Positions 46,967 through 53,383 of a stretch of DNA of 53,383 nucleotides are shown here, piece after piece. The notes below the pieces were generated by a model. The model was given only the letters and a program-made list of their open reading frames with translations. It was not told the DNA's origin and ran no database searches. Location of the stretch: positions 1-53,383 of the IMG/VR virus record IMGVR_UViG_3300044701_003267; one strand, 5' to 3'. Position 1 is the first letter of the stretch. Every line of letters starts with the position of its first letter. The stretch comes from a virus. The translations under genes and the position numbers were made by a program.

Positions 46967-47908
46967 ATGACTACACTTATTCAAGGTGACTGCCTAGAAG
47001 TCGCCGACCAAATCGCCGACGGATCTATAGACTTTGTTCTCACCGATCCTCCCTATAACATCAGCAATGATGGTGCGAAGCCTGTTTGGATTGATCCGGA
47101 AACAGGCGAAAACAAAAATACCATCCATAGCCAAAAGTTCAGCGAAAACTTTGAACAGGATTGGGATGCCGTTACACACGATCAGTTTCTGTTACAGTTA
47201 GAGCAATGGAGTAAGCTGTGGCATAGTAAACTGCGCAAAGGCGGTAGTTTTGCCGTATTCATCTCCGATCAGTACATCAGCTATCTTTGGAAGACAATGG
47301 CGGACGTCGGCCTTGAACCCAAGCGTGTCTGGACTTGGAAGAAGCCTGCGGCTGTGCCTTTCAATCGAGGAGTTAATCCTGTTAGTGGTTGTGAATACAT
47401 CTTATGGGGTATCAAACCTGGCGGTAAGAGAACATTCAATTCTGACACAGACCTTAATTCGATCGTAGACAGATATGCTGTGGCTGATAAGGTGTCTAGT
47501 ATTATGTACAGGGAAGTCAAAGACGGACTAGGCAGTCGCAGCCTAGACAGCATCTTTGCTGCTGCTCAAAAAGAAGCAGAAGCAATGATAAAGAGTAGAA
47601 AACAGTCTGGCAGCAAGGTACAGGCTATTGTACCAAATACTATTACCTACAGTGGAGGGTTAGGCGGCAAGATACACCCGACCCAAAAACCTACAGAGAT
47701 TTTAGAATACTTTATCGAGCTGTGTTCCAATCCAGGCGACATAATTTTGGACACATTCGCAGGCAGTGGAAGTACAGGAATCGCTGCCAAGAACACGGGA
47801 AGAAACTGCATTTTGGTTGAACGAGATCCAAAAATGTTTGCCAAAATGAGCGAACGCTTTGATACAACATCCGGCCTCAACACCAATCTTTTCATCGAAT
47901 CTGATTGA
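46967..47908 (+). CDS. DNA methyltransferase (N6-adenine or N4-cytosine, beta type)
   Basis: 313 residues. Motif IV DPPYNIS at 27-33 precedes the SAM-binding motif I DTFAGSGSTGIAA near 266, the beta-class order. KIHPTQKPTEILEYFIELC, with the KP-x-x-L motif, lies between. The target-recognition region is central. No partner restriction gene is adjacent, so it may protect phage DNA from host nucleases. It starts 6 nt after TATAAT without a Shine-Dalgarno sequence (probably leaderless, early). Confidence 0.92.
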   Translation: MTTLIQGDCLEVADQIADGSIDFVLTDPPYNISNDGAKPVWIDPETGENKNTIHSQKFSENFEQDWDAVTHDQFLLQLEQWSKLWHSKLRKGGSFAVFISDQYISYLWKTMADVGLEPKRVWTWKKPAAVPFNRGVNPVSGCEYILWGIKPGGKRTFNSDTDLNSIVDRYAVADKVSSIMYREVKDGLGSRSLDSIFAAAQKEAEAMIKSRKQSGSKVQAIVPNTITYSGGLGGKIHPTQKPTEILEYFIELCSNPGDIILDTFAGSGSTGIAAKNTGRNCILVERDPKMFAKMSERFDTTSGLNTNLFIESD

Positions 47909-47933
47909 CACAAAGTTCTCCTTGTGCTACAAT
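47905..47933 (+). promoter_or_regulatory. Strong sigma70 promoter of the DNA ligase unit
   Basis: TTGACA (47905-47910), 17-nt spacer, TACAAT (47928-47933), 30 nt before the GTG start at 47964. Confidence 0.85.
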
Positions 47934-47963
47934 TTAAACATTGTAGAAACCTAGGAGCAGACA

Positions 47964-48314
47964 GTGCGATATTACATTGTCAGTTGGGACAATTTAGGTG
48001 TAGAGTTCTTTGAAGAAATCACAGAACATCATCCAGAGAATTGGGCCAAAGATCATTTATTTGACAGTATAAAACAAAATAAGCGAGTAAAAAAGCCTAT
48101 GAAGTTTAATCTTCAGGCCCTAATACTTCGAGCACAGTTTAACACGCATCGCCATTATGAGATCTATGTATTCACCTCAGAGGATGATGTTGGACCCCAA
48201 GATATTCAGCATTGGTTTACTGTAACCCCGCAAGATTTTGCAGAGTGGGTTCGTGAAAACAATTCTTACAAAATTTATAGCAATCGTAAAACCACAAAGG
48301 ATCTAATTGTATGA
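47964..48314 (+). CDS. Unknown protein (116 residues) upstream of DNA ligase
   Basis: GTG start after AGGAG (7 nt). MRYYIVSWDNLGVEFFEEIT, QALILRAQFNTHRHYEIYVF and DIQHWFTVTPQDFAEWVREN suggest an alpha/beta fold. The overall pattern is familiar from T4-like phages, with no function known. Its stop overlaps the ligase start by 4 nt, so it is probably part of DNA metabolism. Confidence 0.75.
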   Translation: MRYYIVSWDNLGVEFFEEITEHHPENWAKDHLFDSIKQNKRVKKPMKFNLQALILRAQFNTHRHYEIYVFTSEDDVGPQDIQHWFTVTPQDFAEWVRENNSYKIYSNRKTTKDLIV

Positions 48315-49627
48315 GAACACAACCACAGATTATTATTCAACGCCTTGAAGCAGATAACAGTCGTCTTGCCAAAGAAGCTGTTTTGGTCGATGCGATGGGC
48401 GAAGGATTAGATGAGTTCTTTGAAGGCGTCCGTATGTGTTTGGACAATCTTTATACCTTTGGTGTCAAGCAGGTCCCTGTCAGTGATAAAGATGGTCAGG
48501 GTCTCAGCTGGGACAACTTCAAGCAGTTGGCGGAATCTCTTTACAAGCGAGAACTTACTGGACACGCAGCTAGAGATGCTATCCAATTAGCCATGGATGT
48601 GGCTACCAAAGAACAATGGAACGACTTTTATCGTCGTATTCTAATCAAAGACCTACGCTGTGGTGTTTCAGAAAAGACTGTGAACACTGTGGCTAAAAAA
48701 CAAAAGAAGACGCAGTATGCAGTTCCTGTATTCGAGTGTCAGCTCAGCCACGACTCTGCTAATCACGAAACTAAACTCGCTGGGAAAAAGATCGTTGAGC
48801 GTAAACTAGACGGCGTTCGTTGTTTAACTGTGATCGATCACGAGCAGAGAACTGTCACTCAATATACACGTAACGGCAAAGTATTGGAAAATTTCAAACA
48901 CGTTACTGAGTACCTAGAAAAGTTTATCGACGAGTTCGGTAGAAGCTATGTGCTTGATGGCGAGATCATGAGTTCTAGCTTTCAAGATCTTATGAAGCAA
49001 GTACATCGTAAGGACAATGTCAATGCCGCTGATGCTGTACTAAATCTGTTTGACATCATACCTTTGGTAGAATTCAAACAAGGCAAATCCGTAATGGGGC
49101 AACGTCGACGAAGCCAGTTCTTAAAGAACTTTGAAAACATCTTTAACGATTCAGGATTTATCACTATCGTTCCGCAACGTGAGTTTGATCTTGATGTGTT
49201 TACTGATGAAATTGAATTCCGCGACTACATGAAGGAAATGGTAGCGGCTGGCTACGAAGGCATTATGATCAAAGATCCTGATGCCAAATATGAGTGTAAG
49301 AGAACCACAAACTGGTTGAAGATGAAACCTTTTATTGAGGTTAGTTTAACCATCACAGAAGTAGAAGAAGGGACGGGTAGGAACAATGGACGTCTTGGCG
49401 CAGTTGTTTGCAGGGGCATTGATGACGGTAAGGAGATATTGGTCAATGTTGGCAGCGGTTTTACTGATTCTGATCGTACTGATTATTGGATCGCACGTGA
49501 TACGCTACCAGGTCAAATTGTGGAAGTGCGAGCAGATGCTGTCACGCAAAATCAAGATGGATCGTACAGTCTGCGGTTTCCCAGGTTCATTAGATTTAGA
49601 GGATTCAAGGTCGGGGAAAAAATCTAA
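48311..49627 (+). CDS. ATP-dependent DNA ligase (T4-like)
   Basis: 438 residues. The nucleotidyl-lysine motif IVERKLDGVRCL gives K165-x-D-G. Other motifs are TRNGKVLENF (III), YVLDGEIM (IIIa), YEGIMIKDPDAKYE (IV) and TNWLKMKPF (V). The OB-fold follows from about 345 (TITEVEEGTGRNNGRLGAVV). It has the length and order of the T4 gp30 family. It seals nicks in phage DNA replication and recombination. Confidence 0.95.
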   Translation: MRTQPQIIIQRLEADNSRLAKEAVLVDAMGEGLDEFFEGVRMCLDNLYTFGVKQVPVSDKDGQGLSWDNFKQLAESLYKRELTGHAARDAIQLAMDVATKEQWNDFYRRILIKDLRCGVSEKTVNTVAKKQKKTQYAVPVFECQLSHDSANHETKLAGKKIVERKLDGVRCLTVIDHEQRTVTQYTRNGKVLENFKHVTEYLEKFIDEFGRSYVLDGEIMSSSFQDLMKQVHRKDNVNAADAVLNLFDIIPLVEFKQGKSVMGQRRRSQFLKNFENIFNDSGFITIVPQREFDLDVFTDEIEFRDYMKEMVAAGYEGIMIKDPDAKYECKRTTNWLKMKPFIEVSLTITEVEEGTGRNNGRLGAVVCRGIDDGKEILVNVGSGFTDSDRTDYWIARDTLPGQIVEVRADAVTQNQDGSYSLRFPRFIRFRGFKVGEKI

Positions 49628-49642
49628 AACAGAATGGGATGA

Positions 49643-49909
49643 ATGATGAAAGAGATTGTTGGGTTCCTAAAATGGCAATGGAATAAGTTTGAATTTTGGC
49701 AAAAATGTTTTGTTGTTAGTAGTTCCTTTATCGGAGCATCCATAGTAGCCCCTGAGCCTGTGGATCGTTGGTTATTTGCTGTTCCGATGATAGTGGTATT
49801 TGGATTTACGACCAAATGGTTTGTATGGGATGGTGTGAAGGCAAGCTGGCAAAAGTACAAAGAAGATCGGAACAGCCTGTTGACTACTATTAAAGAATCA
49901 GATAAATGA
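49643..49909 (+). CDS. Small membrane protein (88 residues)
   Basis: MMKEIVGFLKWQWNKFEFWQ then a hydrophobic segment (FVVSSSFIGASIVA) and a second one (LFAVPMIVVFGFTTKWFVW), then a charged tail. The start may be the first or second ATG. It overlaps the next gene by 4 nt. Function unknown. Confidence 0.7.
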   Translation: MMKEIVGFLKWQWNKFEFWQKCFVVSSSFIGASIVAPEPVDRWLFAVPMIVVFGFTTKWFVWDGVKASWQKYKEDRNSLLTTIKESDK

Positions 49910-50373
49910 AAAAGTTATTCTATATCAAAGAGGGCCGTAAGTATGTGCCCGTGGCAGAATATGATAACGAACTTTTGGATAGCTTTCCCAAAGGAGACCA
50001 TCTTGTGTCTGTGTACCCAGGAGGTTCTAGTCGTCGCTTTAAGATTGATCCGGCCTATGCTCCGATGATCGCTGCCGCTCGTGTTGCTGAGGACGAGATC
50101 TGTCGAGCTATCTCTAAAGCCGCTGAACTACGTCCTCCACGTACTCCAATTACTCCTAAGCAGAAAAAAGCCTGGGAAGCATTGGCTGCGGCATTCGGTG
50201 ACGAGCTTTGTACCTTACAGGGATTGAGCATCCGCGATTGTGCCGAAGCAGGTGTTAAAGCTATGCAAGAAGAAGCAGAAAAATTACTAAAACACCAAAG
50301 TGTTCGTAAGGCATACGAGCACTTCCAACTAATGTGCGAATTGGTAAAAGAAAATGAATGTCACAAATCATAA
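49906..50373 (+). CDS. Conserved phage protein (MKKLFYIKEGRKYVPV start), unknown
   Basis: 155 residues. MKKLFYIKEGRKYVPVAEYD, HLVSVYPGGSSRRFKIDPAY, then APMIAAARVAEDEICRAISK and a helical end. The same N-terminus and PGG-x-S/T-x-R-[YF]-x-I-D-P motif occur in many large phages of proteobacteria (memory). No function assigned. Confidence 0.85.
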   Translation: MKKLFYIKEGRKYVPVAEYDNELLDSFPKGDHLVSVYPGGSSRRFKIDPAYAPMIAAARVAEDEICRAISKAAELRPPRTPITPKQKKAWEALAAAFGDELCTLQGLSIRDCAEAGVKAMQEEAEKLLKHQSVRKAYEHFQLMCELVKENECHKS

Positions 50374-51049
50374 AGGTCCTGTCCTTAGTGTTTTACAGGA
50401 AATTTTTGGTAGAGGGGACGACAGCCCTCCCCATCCTAATTTTCATCAGGCCGTAAAGGTCATAGAATTTCCCACCGTACATAAAAAAGATAATGAACCG
50501 GTAAATTTAATTTGGCCTGATATTCAACGCGGTCCGTGGATTGCCGGCGGTGCTGCTCTGCGATGGTACCAGAATCAACCCGTAGGAGACAGCGATATCG
50601 ATGTGTTCTGCGCCAATGCTCGACAGGCCGCTGATGTCATAAGTCGAATCAAGAGCTATGGTCGACACTCTGTCAAGTTTGAAAGTGAAAATGCACTGAC
50701 ATTGGATTATTGGTCTAAGGAAAATTACAGCGATCGATGGACTATTCAAATTATCACCCGACGATATTTCAACAGTCTAGAAGAAGTGATCAATAATTTT
50801 GATATCACTGTCTGCGAAGTCGGGACAGCAGGCAATGAATGGTTGTTAGGTCCATTCACTGCTCGCGATATTCGAGAGCGCAATTTGAATTTTAAATTGC
50901 CTTTACAACCAGATGCTATGAAAAGATTAGTCAAATATTGGGCCTACGGGTATCGGCCGGTTGAAGGTACCATAGAGGCTATTCAAAATAACCCGATCGC
51001 TAAATGGCAGTTTAGTGCTGAAACCGAGGACTATCAAAATGCGTTCTGA
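50354..51049 (+). CDS. Nucleotidyltransferase-fold protein
   Basis: 231 residues. GPWIAGGAALRWYQNQPVGD and SDIDVFCANARQAADVISRI form the G-G...D-S-D-I-D-V motif of the Pol-beta/poly(A) polymerase fold. Next come LDYWSKENYSDRWTIQIITR and an FDITVCEVG strand with the third acidic position. Helical C-terminus. May add nucleotides to RNA or a protein. It overlaps the previous gene by 20 nt. Confidence 0.82.
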   Translation: MNVTNHKGPVLSVLQEIFGRGDDSPPHPNFHQAVKVIEFPTVHKKDNEPVNLIWPDIQRGPWIAGGAALRWYQNQPVGDSDIDVFCANARQAADVISRIKSYGRHSVKFESENALTLDYWSKENYSDRWTIQIITRRYFNSLEEVINNFDITVCEVGTAGNEWLLGPFTARDIRERNLNFKLPLQPDAMKRLVKYWAYGYRPVEGTIEAIQNNPIAKWQFSAETEDYQNAF

Positions 51050-51416
51050 ACATACTTGGAGTTTGCTAGATCCTAGGCCAGTGCTGTTGTATCTAGACAA
51101 GTCTGATGAATACATTGTTTATTGGAACGGTGTAGTTATGCCGCATACCATGGCACTTTCTATGGCTATGGAGAACTACGGTGTCTGGGCTACTCCGGAG
51201 ATGAAAACTGCTATGGAGAAAGATTACGAGCGTATTTACTATGCCAACGGATTTAATACCAGGGCTTGGGACAGTAAAGTCTCATCTTCTCCGGTTTACC
51301 CTTACTTGAAGCGCATCATGGCCGATCATTTAAAGACGGTGCTAGAAGGCAAGGAAGCCCGAGATGTACTAGGTTGGTTTGATTATTCACGAGCAAGAAA
51401 GGAATCAAATGTATAA
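51039..51416 (+). CDS. Unknown protein (125 residues)
   Basis: The ATG at 51039 overlaps the NTase stop by 11 nt. MRSEHTWSLLDPRPVLLYLD, YIVYWNGVVMPHTMALSMAM and a helical end (DARDVLGWFDYSRARKE-like). No motif recognised. Placement in a tightly packed run suggests translation coupled to the NTase gene. Confidence 0.65.
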   Translation: MRSEHTWSLLDPRPVLLYLDKSDEYIVYWNGVVMPHTMALSMAMENYGVWATPEMKTAMEKDYERIYYANGFNTRAWDSKVSSSPVYPYLKRIMADHLKTVLEGKEARDVLGWFDYSRARKESNV

Positions 51417-51633
51417 GACAATTTACACAGAGGTTGAAGTTGATGTTGACCTGTCAGAGTTTGACACAGAGGATCTCGTCGAGGAACTGGAAAGCCGAGG
51501 TGCGGGGGTTGAACCCGAGTTCGGTGATGGCAAGGAACTCTTGATGTCTATCTATGAAAAGCGTAGATTGGGCAAGGACTATCAAACAGAACTTGAACAA
51601 TTAATTTGGCGAGGATTGGGTAAAGTATTATGA
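51409..51633 (+). CDS. Small acidic protein (74 residues)
   Basis: The ATG at 51409 follows AAAGGA and overlaps the preceding stop. MYKTIYTEVEVDVDLSEFDT, EDLVEELESRGAGVEPEFGD, then KRRLGKDYQTELEQLIWRGL. The V-D-V-D-L-x-E-F-x-x-E-D-L motif resembles a common small phage protein of unknown role. Confidence 0.75.
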   Translation: MYKTIYTEVEVDVDLSEFDTEDLVEELESRGAGVEPEFGDGKELLMSIYEKRRLGKDYQTELEQLIWRGLGKVL

Positions 51634-51833
51634 ACGAACGAATTCGAGAAGTTTGGATCAAAGCGGCCAGCGAAGATTCTGACCCAGATAATTGGGATAC
51701 ACAAGAACAGTTTATTGAACGGTTCGCCGAGTTGATTGTGCGGGAATGTGCTGAGCAAGTTGATTGGATACTTGCCGAAGGTGGTAAGACACAGGGTGAT
51801 TTGATTAAACAACATTTCGGAGTTAAAGAATGA
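51630..51833 (+). CDS. Small phage protein with FAELIVRECAEQV motif
   Basis: 67 residues: MNERIREVWIKAASEDSDPD, FIERFAELIVRECAEQVDWI. The (F)AELIVxECAxxV motif is frequent in short helical proteins of T4-like and other phages, without known function. Overlaps both neighbours by 4 nt. Confidence 0.8.
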   Translation: MNERIREVWIKAASEDSDPDNWDTQEQFIERFAELIVRECAEQVDWILAEGGKTQGDLIKQHFGVKE

Positions 51834-51952
51834 AACCTAAATTATTGTATTATTTGAATGGTGGTAAAAGATTTCCTAGCGGCAAGCGTTTTGGAATGTA
51901 TAAACTTACTGACGCCAAATGGCGTATCATGTATGACCTACCTCAGAGTTGA
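51830..51952 (+). CDS. Mini-protein (40 residues), basic
   Basis: MKPKLLYYLNGGKRFPSGKR then FGMYKLTDAKWRIMYDLPQS. The start overlaps the previous stop (ATGA). A compact beta-hairpin-like composition. Support is positional only. Confidence 0.6.
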   Translation: MKPKLLYYLNGGKRFPSGKRFGMYKLTDAKWRIMYDLPQS

Positions 51953-51955
51953 AGA

Positions 51956-52063
51956 ATGAGCAAGCATCCATCATATTGTTGCCAGCGATGCGGAGAACTA
52001 ATTGGTTGGCTAGGTCGAGTTATGCCCTTTCATAAATGTAAAAGTATCGGAGTTGAAGAATGA
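51956..52063 (+). CDS. Mini zinc-ribbon-like protein (35 residues)
   Basis: MSKHPSYCCQRCGELIGWLG then RVMPFHKCKSIGVEE. C-x-x-C and H-x-C make a minimal zinc site. It starts 3 nt after the previous stop and overlaps the next start (ATGA). Confidence 0.6.
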   Translation: MSKHPSYCCQRCGELIGWLGRVMPFHKCKSIGVEE

Positions 52064-52236
52064 TTAGATTTATATTTGTATTTGCCATTTTGGCAGCGTT
52101 GATTCATTTTGGTATTATGGCTTGGCAAAAGATGTCAGGATCTGAACGTTGGACCTTGACAAAAAGCCTAACCTATAGTATAATTGTTGCACTGCTAGCG
52201 ATAGTAGCAATGATGTTCTTGGTAGTTTTGTTTTAA
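52060..52236 (+). CDS. Small membrane protein (58 residues)
   Basis: Two hydrophobic helices: FIFVFAILAALIHFGIMA at 4-21 and YSIIVALLAIVAMMFLVVLF at the C-terminus, with a polar loop between. Start coupled by ATGA to the zinc-ribbon-like gene. Could be a holin or membrane adaptor; not provable. Confidence 0.7.
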   Translation: MIRFIFVFAILAALIHFGIMAWQKMSGSERWTLTKSLTYSIIVALLAIVAMMFLVVLF

Positions 52237-52245
52237 AGGACTAAT

Positions 52246-52332
52246 ATGATCAACGATCGTTGGTTGCGCCCATTGTATTTTGCTCTGGGCTTCGCAGCGT
52301 GTTTCTTTCTTTTTTCCACTGGAGTTATCTAA
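52246..52332 (+). CDS. Mini membrane protein (28 residues)
   Basis: MINDRWLRPLYFALGFAACF then FLFSTGVI: one membrane helix after a short basic start. AAAGGA lies 5 nt upstream, and its TAA is immediately followed by the ATG of the SPFH gene. Too short for family assignment. Confidence 0.55.
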   Translation: MINDRWLRPLYFALGFAACFFLFSTGVI

Positions 52333-53127
52333 ATGAAGCGTTTTTTCACTCTGTCTATTTTGGCTGCTGCCGTTCTAGCAACAGGTTGTACTCGTATTGA
52401 AACCGGCGAAGTCGGTGTGCGAGTTGGTTTTGACAAACAGGTACAGCCCGGTGAACTGTTACCTGGCTCGTTCAATCAGGTATTGATTGGTGATGTACTT
52501 ACGTTCCCTATCAAGGACGTTAATGTGACATTGGAGAATATGACTCCGGTAGCCAAAGACAATAGCACAATGAAAGACTTCGATGCAGTGGTTGTTTATA
52601 ACATCAATCCACAACAAGTGTCAGAACTGTATGCCACTAAGAACCGGGCTTTCCACGCAGAGTTTAAAGGCGATACTTATGTAATGTATAACTACATCGT
52701 ACAAAATGCCCGTAACTCTATCTACAAGGCAGCACGTAAGTACGAAGCACTGGATATGGCGGATAATCGCAGTGATATGGAGAATTTCATCAAAGAAGAA
52801 ATCGTTCGCAATCTCGCTGAAGAAAAGCTAGACGGTAGTATCACTATCAGCCAAGTGCTAATCCGTAATGTTGTACCCGCTGACTCGGTAGTTGAATCAG
52901 CCAACGCTCTTGTTCGTGCTAAGAACGAACTCAAGCAGAAAGAAGTCGAAGTTAAGACTGCCGAAGCTGAAGCACGTCGAATGGCAGCATTGGCCAATAA
53001 CAGTTCTAGCTCGATAGCATTTATGCAAGCGCAGGCTATGCTTAACATTTCTGAAGGTATCAAAACTGGCAAGGTTCAAACTATTGTTGTTCCTAGCAAT
53101 TTCAATGCCTTGATGATGAACAAATAA
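52333..53127 (+). CDS. SPFH/prohibitin-like lipoprotein
   Basis: 264 residues. Signal and lipobox (LSILAAAVLATGCTR, Cys 19) are followed by the SPFH (band 7) domain: TGEVGVRVGFDKQVQPGELL, FDAVVVYNINPQQVSELYAT, SITISQVLIRNVVPADSVVE. A coiled C-terminal region follows (ALVRAKNELKQKEVEVKTAE). SPFH proteins scaffold membrane complexes and guard proteases. A lipid anchor on a band 7 domain is unusual; most use an N-terminal helix. Likely acts at the envelope. Confidence 0.88.
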   Translation: MKRFFTLSILAAAVLATGCTRIETGEVGVRVGFDKQVQPGELLPGSFNQVLIGDVLTFPIKDVNVTLENMTPVAKDNSTMKDFDAVVVYNINPQQVSELYATKNRAFHAEFKGDTYVMYNYIVQNARNSIYKAARKYEALDMADNRSDMENFIKEEIVRNLAEEKLDGSITISQVLIRNVVPADSVVESANALVRAKNELKQKEVEVKTAEAEARRMAALANNSSSSIAFMQAQAMLNISEGIKTGKVQTIVVPSNFNALMMNK

Positions 53128-53142
53128 TAAGGTCGAATCAAA

Positions 53143-53383
53143 ATGATCACTCTAAAAGAATGGATGGAAATCGTTGACTACCGTATCACTGAAGGCAGTG
53201 GCTATCAGTGGCAGTGCTACGGTCCCAATGCTTACTGTCTAGACTCTTGGAATGGTCAACAAGATGGTCATAGTCTTTCAATCATCTTTGATACTAAAAC
53301 CCAAGAAGTCTACGAAGTTCAAGCCCACGACTATCAGCGAAATCGTGCCTATCGTTTGACTAATCCCGACTATCTATCGGATC
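53143..53383 (+). CDS. Unknown protein, cut by window edge
   Basis: Opens at the ATG at 53143 with MITLKEWMEIVDYRITEGSG, then YQWQCYGPNAYCLDSWNGQQ, and stays open to the window end (80 residues). No motif recognised. Follows the SPFH gene by 15 nt. Confidence 0.7.
   Translation, partial: MITLKEWMEIVDYRITEGSGYQWQCYGPNAYCLDSWNGQQDGHSLSIIFDTKTQEVYEVQAHDYQRNRAYRLTNPDYLSD

Noticed and set aside
49386-49646. An 86-residue frame inside the DNA ligase gene
   Set aside because: It overlaps the conserved OB-fold of the ligase in another frame and has no start signals.

Overview
The window is part of a large tailed-phage genome, a T4-like myovirus in style, and not a bacterial chromosome. The evidence is tight packing with 1-4 nt stop/start overlaps, long one-directional blocks, tail-fibre, tail-spike and PAAR-tip proteins, class Ia ribonucleotide reductase with glutaredoxin, a T4-like ATP-dependent DNA ligase, a DexA-like exonuclease, many small phage-type proteins, and a recurring T4/cyanophage-type late promoter box (NATAAATA) in front of genes on both strands. 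No integrase, tRNA or CRISPR array was seen. Three features point to an alphaproteobacterial host: a Shemin-pathway 5-aminolevulinate synthase, a circularly permuted tmRNA gene, and a lipid-remodelling pair of the PlcP/Agt type. This host call is inference.

Layout. 1-6174 (minus strand): metabolic and proteostasis genes, namely adenosylhomocysteinase (cut by the window edge), heme oxygenase, ClpS, Hsp20, DnaK, a 3'-5' exonuclease, GMP reductase and ribosomal protein bS21. 6179-10858 (minus): membrane and exported proteins, including a cluster of three small exported/lipoproteins and a SleB-like cell-wall hydrolase. 10918-11096: a tiny gene for the 23-residue PQQ precursor peptide PqqA, with its own Shine-Dalgarno sequence and terminator. 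11132-14791 (minus): GT4 glycosyltransferase (Agt-like), metallophosphoesterase (PlcP-like), AhpD, an SGNH hydrolase and AhpC. 14961-15275: permuted tmRNA. 15297-20601 (minus): DUF454 protein, PAAR tip, Sm-like protein, glutaredoxin, NrdB and NrdA. 20623-28895 (minus): tail spike, PD-(D/E)XK nuclease, small virion-type proteins, and a ligase-like plus nucleotidyltransferase-like pair. 29049-29943 (plus): small genes behind strong promoters. 30004-31325 (minus): fatty-acid desaturase and class II aldolase. 31413-33531 (plus): HAD phosphatase and a coiled-coil protein. 33524-42688 (minus): amidotransferase-like protein, unknown large proteins, secreted nuclease, repeat-rich tail fibre and tail/virion proteins. 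42733-43938 (plus): 5-aminolevulinate synthase. 43880-44862 (minus): cupin and ClpP. 44974-53383 (plus): HNH nuclease, DNA methyltransferase, DNA ligase, a run of very small genes, and an SPFH/prohibitin-like lipoprotein.

How it may work together (inference). Several modules look aimed at reshaping host physiology. Tetrapyrrole flux: ALAS plus heme oxygenase. Respiratory cofactor supply: PqqA. Phosphate release by membrane lipid remodelling: PlcP, Agt and the desaturase. Peroxide defence: AhpC plus AhpD. Protein quality control: tmRNA, ClpP, ClpS, DnaK, Hsp20. Nucleotide supply: NrdAB, glutaredoxin, GuaC. Expression appears split between sigma70-like promoters and T4-type late promoters. Many starts lie only 5-10 nt from the promoter box, which suggests leaderless transcripts. 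hsp20 and dnaK share an almost identical 5' leader whose hairpin can hide the Shine-Dalgarno sequence.
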